Shown in pieces: positions 59,787-64,000 of a stretch of 64,000 bases of DNA (position 1 is its first letter; each line of letters opens with the position of its first letter). A program made the translations under genes and the position numbers. Below the pieces are notes generated by a model. The model saw only the letters and a list, made by a program, of their open reading frames with translations, searched no databases and was not told the DNA's origin. Source of the DNA: Bacteroidaceae bacterium (GTDB lineage: Bacteria > Bacteroidota > Bacteroidia > Bacteroidales > Bacteroidaceae); contig CABIVS010000004.1 of assembly GCA_902362375.1 (NCBI GenBank), forward strand, positions 363,304 to 427,303. Direction: 5' to 3'.

Positions 59787-61682
59787 TCAATCAACAAAAG
59801 TCCAAATGGTTTTAATATCCATTTTTTTACCTTTGGTTCGAATAATCAACGGGTAGACATCTTCACCTTTCTTCAATCCTTTAGGTGGAATACCGGGAGC
59901 TACTCCAATAAATAATTCATACGGAGAATGAACTTCTAAAGAGAGTTTTGTTCCATCACTCATAGAAAAAGAAAAGGTGCCTTTACCAGGACTCCTACGT
60001 ACTTTCGATATCCTTTCATATTCAAGTAATGTGTCTTTCCTTTCTGACGGTAGAGAGATGGAATCACGCAATATCAATGTATAGTCATAAGTATGTTCCA
60101 CATCCGACTCACATGTAAAATGATCTACCAACTTTATACCTTCTAAGGAAAGAGTGCGATGCATATTCACTCCTACATACGTACTGTCAGACACAGCCTC
60201 TATTACACCTCCACAAGAAGTTGGCTTAAATAATACTATTTTCCCCTTAGATGCTTTTTGATCTTTCTTATCAATAGTCACTGTGTTATGAGATATTGTT
60301 TTTCGATACCAGGCATAGCAATCCGGCACACCATAGGCCGTAGTTCCCAAGTCCGGCAGGATTTCCCTACGTCCGTCATGAATGCTAATAGACAATTTAT
60401 CCGGATGTCCATGCACCCCACCACTGGGACCATTCTTCAGAACAACCGTTTTATTTTTAGAACGCAACACACCAACACCTAAATCGGGGAATAAATGACT
60501 ACTTAAAGAGACACCGGAAGCATGAGATTTCAGCTCCATTCCATTGATTAACGCATCTGGTGATTTTCGCTCTATTTTCTCATAACAAGCTGCCAATACA
60601 TCTATTATCTTTTGATTTCCTGTACGCAAAGCAACTATTTCATATAAGCCAGCCTGTTCTAACAATGTTGTTCCATACCAACCGTCGTTTTGAGAAGGAA
60701 ACATTAGATCCGAGTAAAGCATATTGACCGGAGACAAAAACATATTGATAACCTTCTCATCATACAGGTTTATATGACGACACCTTACTGCCTCAGCAGA
60801 AAGAAGAATAGCCCTTAAAGGATAAAAATGATAAACGACCGATCCTTCATTCCACCAGCCATCATTATATACATTCTTTTTTTGCATATCATAATATCCC
60901 AGATCCGGTTTGTTTAAGGCAGCATTGATGATAGAATCATTTTTCAAAGCAACCCCTAATGCTATAATTCCTCCATTATGCCAAACTTGCCAGTTCCCCT
61001 TATCGCGGCTGGATAGCAGCAAGTTAGCACAGGGACGCAGGAAACCTTTTTCTATTTGAAGACGTTCTTGCAGCGTCATTTCTACAGAAGCAACCAAAAA
61101 TGCACGGGCCGCATCTATAGCCCATACAGCTTCATCCAAGCTTTGGGAGAACAGTTTGCCACTAGTGCCGGGAGTATATTTTCGCTCCCGGTCATGGATT
61201 TTATAGGCAGGATACTTATGAGATAAGTCCAAGAGCATGGAAGTTATATTATCCGCATATCTTTTTTCATCCGTAGCTAAATACAAATACATATTCGCCT
61301 TCAAATAGTCCAAGTTAGCTCCATGAACAAAATTCACCCATGCCCAGTCATACCTGTCAACATCACTCCATTTCTTCTTACATACTGCGCAATAATGCGC
61401 TTTAGGACTTTCCCAGTCAAATACAAATTGAGTGTTATGAATCGGACAAAAATAATGATGCCCATGCCCACCTTCCAAAGCAGGTATAGCTAATGAATGT
61501 TTTTCCCTTTCCGCAATGGTTTCAGCAAGTTTACCCAAAATTTTATTCCCCCACTTTGTCTTAGACGAGGATTTTATATTGCTGATATCCTCTGTAGAAT
61601 AAAAATAGAAATTCTCATCTTGTTGGGCAAAAGCTGTTCCAACAAAGAATAACAAGTATATAAATAAAACATATCTATTCAT
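59787..61682 (-). CDS. Heparinase II/III family polysaccharide lyase
   Basis: A 631-residue secreted protein (signal peptide MNRYVLFIYLLFFVGTAFAQ when started at 61682). The N-terminal (alpha/alpha) barrel has a Cys cluster YFCPIHNT...HYCAVCKKKW (residues about 79-103), typical of the family's zinc-binding loop, and WVNFVHGANLDYLKANMYLYL (in part). The C-terminal beta-sandwich has GTTAYGVPDCYAWYRKTISHNTVTID near 450-472. The family cleaves uronate-containing chains by beta-elimination, giving 4,5-unsaturated ends. Which lyase family (PL12, PL15, PL21 and so on) it belongs to I cannot say. An in-frame start six codons upstream is less likely. It overlaps the GH88 gene by 8 bp. Confidence 0.9.
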   Translation of the reverse strand: MNRYVLFIYLLFFVGTAFAQQDENFYFYSTEDISNIKSSSKTKWGNKILGKLAETIAEREKHSLAIPALEGGHGHHYFCPIHNTQFVFDWESPKAHYCAVCKKKWSDVDRYDWAWVNFVHGANLDYLKANMYLYLATDEKRYADNITSMLLDLSHKYPAYKIHDRERKYTPGTSGKLFSQSLDEAVWAIDAARAFLVASVEMTLQERLQIEKGFLRPCANLLLSSRDKGNWQVWHNGGIIALGVALKNDSIINAALNKPDLGYYDMQKKNVYNDGWWNEGSVVYHFYPLRAILLSAEAVRCRHINLYDEKVINMFLSPVNMLYSDLMFPSQNDGWYGTTLLEQAGLYEIVALRTGNQKIIDVLAACYEKIERKSPDALINGMELKSHASGVSLSSHLFPDLGVGVLRSKNKTVVLKNGPSGGVHGHPDKLSISIHDGRREILPDLGTTAYGVPDCYAWYRKTISHNTVTIDKKDQKASKGKIVLFKPTSCGGVIEAVSDSTYVGVNMHRTLSLEGIKLVDHFTCESDVEHTYDYTLILRDSISLPSERKDTLLEYERISKVRRSPGKGTFSFSMSDGTKLSLEVHSPYELFIGVAPGIPPKGLKKGEDVYPLIIRTKGKKMDIKTIWTFVD

Positions 61683-62883
61683 CACTGTTTGGCTTACCAT
61701 TATTATAAATTTTATTCAAGCGGATTAATGCCTCTATATAATAATAATCAGCATATATGATTGACGCATCTATTTCCGTTCCATCGGGCTTATGTCCTGT
61801 GGAATGAAGAAGGAACGCATTGTTAGTTTGTCCACCTCGATAAGCAGGGGAAGACAATACTTCTACCATTTCTACTGCTGAATTTAAATATGCACCTGAC
61901 TTTGCCTTGTCTTTCACATACGAACTAAGTTCCAACAATCCCGAGGCCACCACAGCAGCTGCCGAAGCATCACGAGGTTCATTGAGTAAATTAGGAACAT
62001 CAAAATCCCAGTAAGGAATATGGTCTTCAGGAAGTCTTTTCAAATAAATGTCCGCTGCTTTTTGTGCCACCTCCAGAAAAAGCGGTTCACCCGTTTCTCT
62101 ATAACACATGGTGAAACCATAAATAGCCCACGCCTGTCCGCGTGCCCACATTGACTTATCCGCATACCCTTGATGTGTTAATTGGCTGATTCGCTTCCCA
62201 TTGATTGTGTCATATACAACCACATGACAGGTACTGTAGTCTTCTCTGAACTGATTTTGTGAAGTCACCAGCGCATGGCTATAAGCTATATTGTACAAAT
62301 CTTTGCCTCCCCCGTTTTTAGAAGCCCAAAACAGGAGTTCCAAGTTAAGCATATTATCAATAATCGTATTATGCGGCCATCCCTTTTGTTTCCGCATTCC
62401 GGGCCACGAGTGAATCGTCCCCACTCTCTTGTCAAACAAAGTGGCTAGCGAATCAGCTGTACGAAGCAATATTTCTTTGTATTTTTGCTCTCCTGTAAGC
62501 CTGTAAGCATTGCCGGAGCTACAAAACATCATAAAACCCAAATCATGATTATCGGCTTTACGATCTACTACAGGAAACAAGGCTGAAGAGTAACGTTCAG
62601 CCTGTTTCTTGATTTCATCATCACGTGTATACTCATACACATACCATAAAATACCTGGCCAGAAACCACTTGTCCAATCATTAATGGAAGTACAATGCCA
62701 TTGTTTTTGTCCCTCACCGGACAAAATATTCCGTGGCATTCGGGTTGTATCATTCAACACTGCAAGACTTTTTTTAGTTTGTTCCTCACAATAATTCAAT
62801 GAAGAAGCCACATCAAAATTAGAATGAGAAGAACATGAACAGAAAAGTGCAAGCAGACTACCTAATATACTACATCTCTTCAT
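61675..62883 (-). CDS. GH88 unsaturated glucuronyl hydrolase lipoprotein
   Basis: A 402-residue protein with the lipobox FCSC (Cys near residue 17). GH88 motifs: TSGFWPGILWYVYEY, HDLGFMMFCSSGN near 113-125, IDNMLNLELLFWASK near 175-189 (catalytic Asp region) and MWARGQAWAIYGFT near 244-257. It removes the 4,5-unsaturated uronate left by a lyase such as the heparinase-like protein encoded next. It ends inside the lyase start and begins 1 bp after the GH97 stop, so the set is tightly packed. Confidence 0.93.
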   Translation of the reverse strand: MKRCSILGSLLALFCSCSSHSNFDVASSLNYCEEQTKKSLAVLNDTTRMPRNILSGEGQKQWHCTSINDWTSGFWPGILWYVYEYTRDDEIKKQAERYSSALFPVVDRKADNHDLGFMMFCSSGNAYRLTGEQKYKEILLRTADSLATLFDKRVGTIHSWPGMRKQKGWPHNTIIDNMLNLELLFWASKNGGGKDLYNIAYSHALVTSQNQFREDYSTCHVVVYDTINGKRISQLTHQGYADKSMWARGQAWAIYGFTMCYRETGEPLFLEVAQKAADIYLKRLPEDHIPYWDFDVPNLLNEPRDASAAAVVASGLLELSSYVKDKAKSGAYLNSAVEMVEVLSSPAYRGGQTNNAFLLHSTGHKPDGTEIDASIIYADYYYIEALIRLNKIYNNGKPNSDE

Positions 62884-62884
62884 A

Positions 62885-64000
62885 TCACTTTTGCAATTCT
62901 TTAATAATCATTGTAGCACCACCACGAGGTAAAAGCGACAAATTCAGTATTGTCCGACTGGTTACTTTCTTCGTTTTAATATCCACATGTGTTCTTGTTT
63001 TTACTTTTTCGCCTCCATCTGTAAATAGAGTCAGCTCATACTTCTTGTTTTTATCCAAAAAGTCGAGAGAGATGTTCAAATCTCTTGCATCATTATTAGT
63101 AATGCATCCGACATACCAAACACCCTCTTTTTTACGGGCCATCGCTATATATTCTCCAATAGCACCATCAAGCGTCTTTGAATCATCCCATGTAGTGGGT
63201 AAGTTATCAAAGAAAAATAATTCGGGTTCATCTTTTACATCTTCCGGTGTGTCGTACCAATACAAGAACTGCAAAGGACTGTAATTAATAACGGATAATG
63301 CCATCTGATGGCAAGAGGTATTTAGCAATGAACGTGCATTTAGACTCTGTGCCAATCCGGGTTTCAGCTCTTTTCTATGATAATAACAAACTGTACAGTC
63401 TGCTGCGCCACTAATAAAACGAGTAAACGGTAATGTGGTATTATTTACCCCATCAGGAAATTCTTCATTGCCTCTCACACCTTCTTGAGTCAACAAGTTT
63501 GGATAAGTGCGACTAAAACCGGTTGGCCTATATTCATCATGAATATCAACCATCAGGTGGTATTTCGCACATTTCTTAACAGCCTCGTGAAGCCAGATAT
63601 TCCACCTGAACGCACCGACATGAACAAAACCAAATTTAATACCAGCGATCCCCCAAGACTCATACAATGGTAGAATTTCATCCAAATGTGCAGCAAGAGC
63701 ACGTTGATTGACATACAGCCACACCCCAACTCCCTTACTTTTTGCATACTGCACAACGGTAGGTATATCCAAATCATTCACAGAACAACGTTGCGGATCA
63801 ACGTCTGACTTTCTGGGATCTGAATCTTTTGAAGTTTCGGAGCCATACCAGCCTGCATCAAAATGAATATAATCAAGATTTCTTTTTACTGCAAAATCCA
63901 CTACTTTTTTTGCTCCCTCTGTTGTCAAAGAAACAGTACGGATAATTCGTCCGGGCTTAATCCATTCCGTATCCTCTATTTGGCAAGCCTGGTTAAGGTT
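62885..64000 (-). CDS. GH97 glycoside hydrolase, N-terminal part beyond the window
   Basis: The last about 372 residues of a GH97 enzyme; the frame is open to the right edge, so the start lies outside. Visible family blocks are HFDAGWYGSETSKDSDPRK, GVGVWLYVNQRAL, GIKFGFVHVG, VDIHDEYRPTGFSRTYPN, TQEGVRGNEEFPD and NYSPLQFLYWYDTPED. The GFV strand and the later TQEGVRGNE Glu residues resemble the inverting, SusB-like group more than the retaining alpha-galactosidase group, but I am not certain. It is the first visible gene of the leftward glycan operon. Confidence 0.9.
   Translation of the reverse strand, partial: NLNQACQIEDTEWIKPGRIIRTVSLTTEGAKKVVDFAVKRNLDYIHFDAGWYGSETSKDSDPRKSDVDPQRCSVNDLDIPTVVQYAKSKGVGVWLYVNQRALAAHLDEILPLYESWGIAGIKFGFVHVGAFRWNIWLHEAVKKCAKYHLMVDIHDEYRPTGFSRTYPNLLTQEGVRGNEEFPDGVNNTTLPFTRFISGAADCTVCYYHRKELKPGLAQSLNARSLLNTSCHQMALSVINYSPLQFLYWYDTPEDVKDEPELFFFDNLPTTWDDSKTLDGAIGEYIAMARKKEGVWYVGCITNNDARDLNISLDFLDKNKKYELTLFTDGGEKVKTRTHVDIKTKKVTSRTILNLSLLPRGGATMIIKELQK

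Overview
The window looks like a chromosomal segment of a gut Bacteroides, close to B. thetaiotaomicron in gene order as far as I can recall it. Many intergenic regions carry the Bacteroides -7 element TAnnTTTG, sometimes with a TTTG-like -33 element about 19 bp upstream. The protein families also fit: RprXY, a FecR/DUF4974 anti-sigma with a TonB receptor and DUF4249, DUF1080 with Gfo/Idh/MocA dehydrogenases, and SusC-era carbohydrate loci with GH97, GH89 and GH88. No rRNA, tRNA, insertion sequence or CRISPR array was seen.

Layout. 1-2.8 kb: mtaB, a lipid A-type acyltransferase and a glycosyltransferase (leftward), then a rightward acyl-CoA synthetase. 5-11.5 kb: a leftward cluster of a sugar isomerase/epimerase, a DUF1080 protein, two Gfo/Idh/MocA oxidoreductases and a membrane-anchored regulator; this matches the oxidation/elimination/hydration glycoside-cleavage cluster reported in B. 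thetaiotaomicron. 11.5-19.9 kb: rpsF-rpsR-rplI, a MarR regulator, the RprXY two-component system, a degenerate EF-G paralogue (fusA2) and hemW. 19.9-27.3 kb: an ECF sigma / lipoprotein / anti-sigma / TonB receptor / DUF4249 / lipoprotein operon, then a lysine exporter encoded as two overlapping genes. 27.5-41.8 kb: housekeeping and small regulatory genes, including aroA, a Crp/Fnr regulator, an SDR, a GNAT-YoaP protein, an M28 peptidase, a leucine-rich-repeat lipoprotein, a lone metal-ABC permease and tsaE. 41.9-48.8 kb: a SpoIIM / membrane / DUF4129 / DUF4350 / MoxR / DUF58 operon facing a divergent RDD gene. 49-64 kb: trxA, then a leftward polysaccharide-degradation operon (GH105-SGNH fusion, two GH89, aldose epimerase, GH31, heparinase II/III-type lyase, GH88, GH97) that runs off the right edge.

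Features that stand out beyond gene calls: (i) a four-copy array of palindromes with an exact 22-bp period after the RDD gene; (ii) two FNR-box-like palindromes, one directly after a Crp/Fnr gene whose recognition helix has the E-x-x-S-R signature; (iii) strong Shine-Dalgarno sequences, rare in this phylum, in front of rpsR and rplI; (iv) an EF-G paralogue whose catalytic G3 histidine is serine; (v) homologous interspersed intergenic elements near stop codons; (vi) a glycan operon that pairs two alpha-N-acetylglucosaminidases with unsaturated-uronyl hydrolases and a lyase but shows no sulfatase. All identifications come from reading the sequence and remembered family features; no database search was run.
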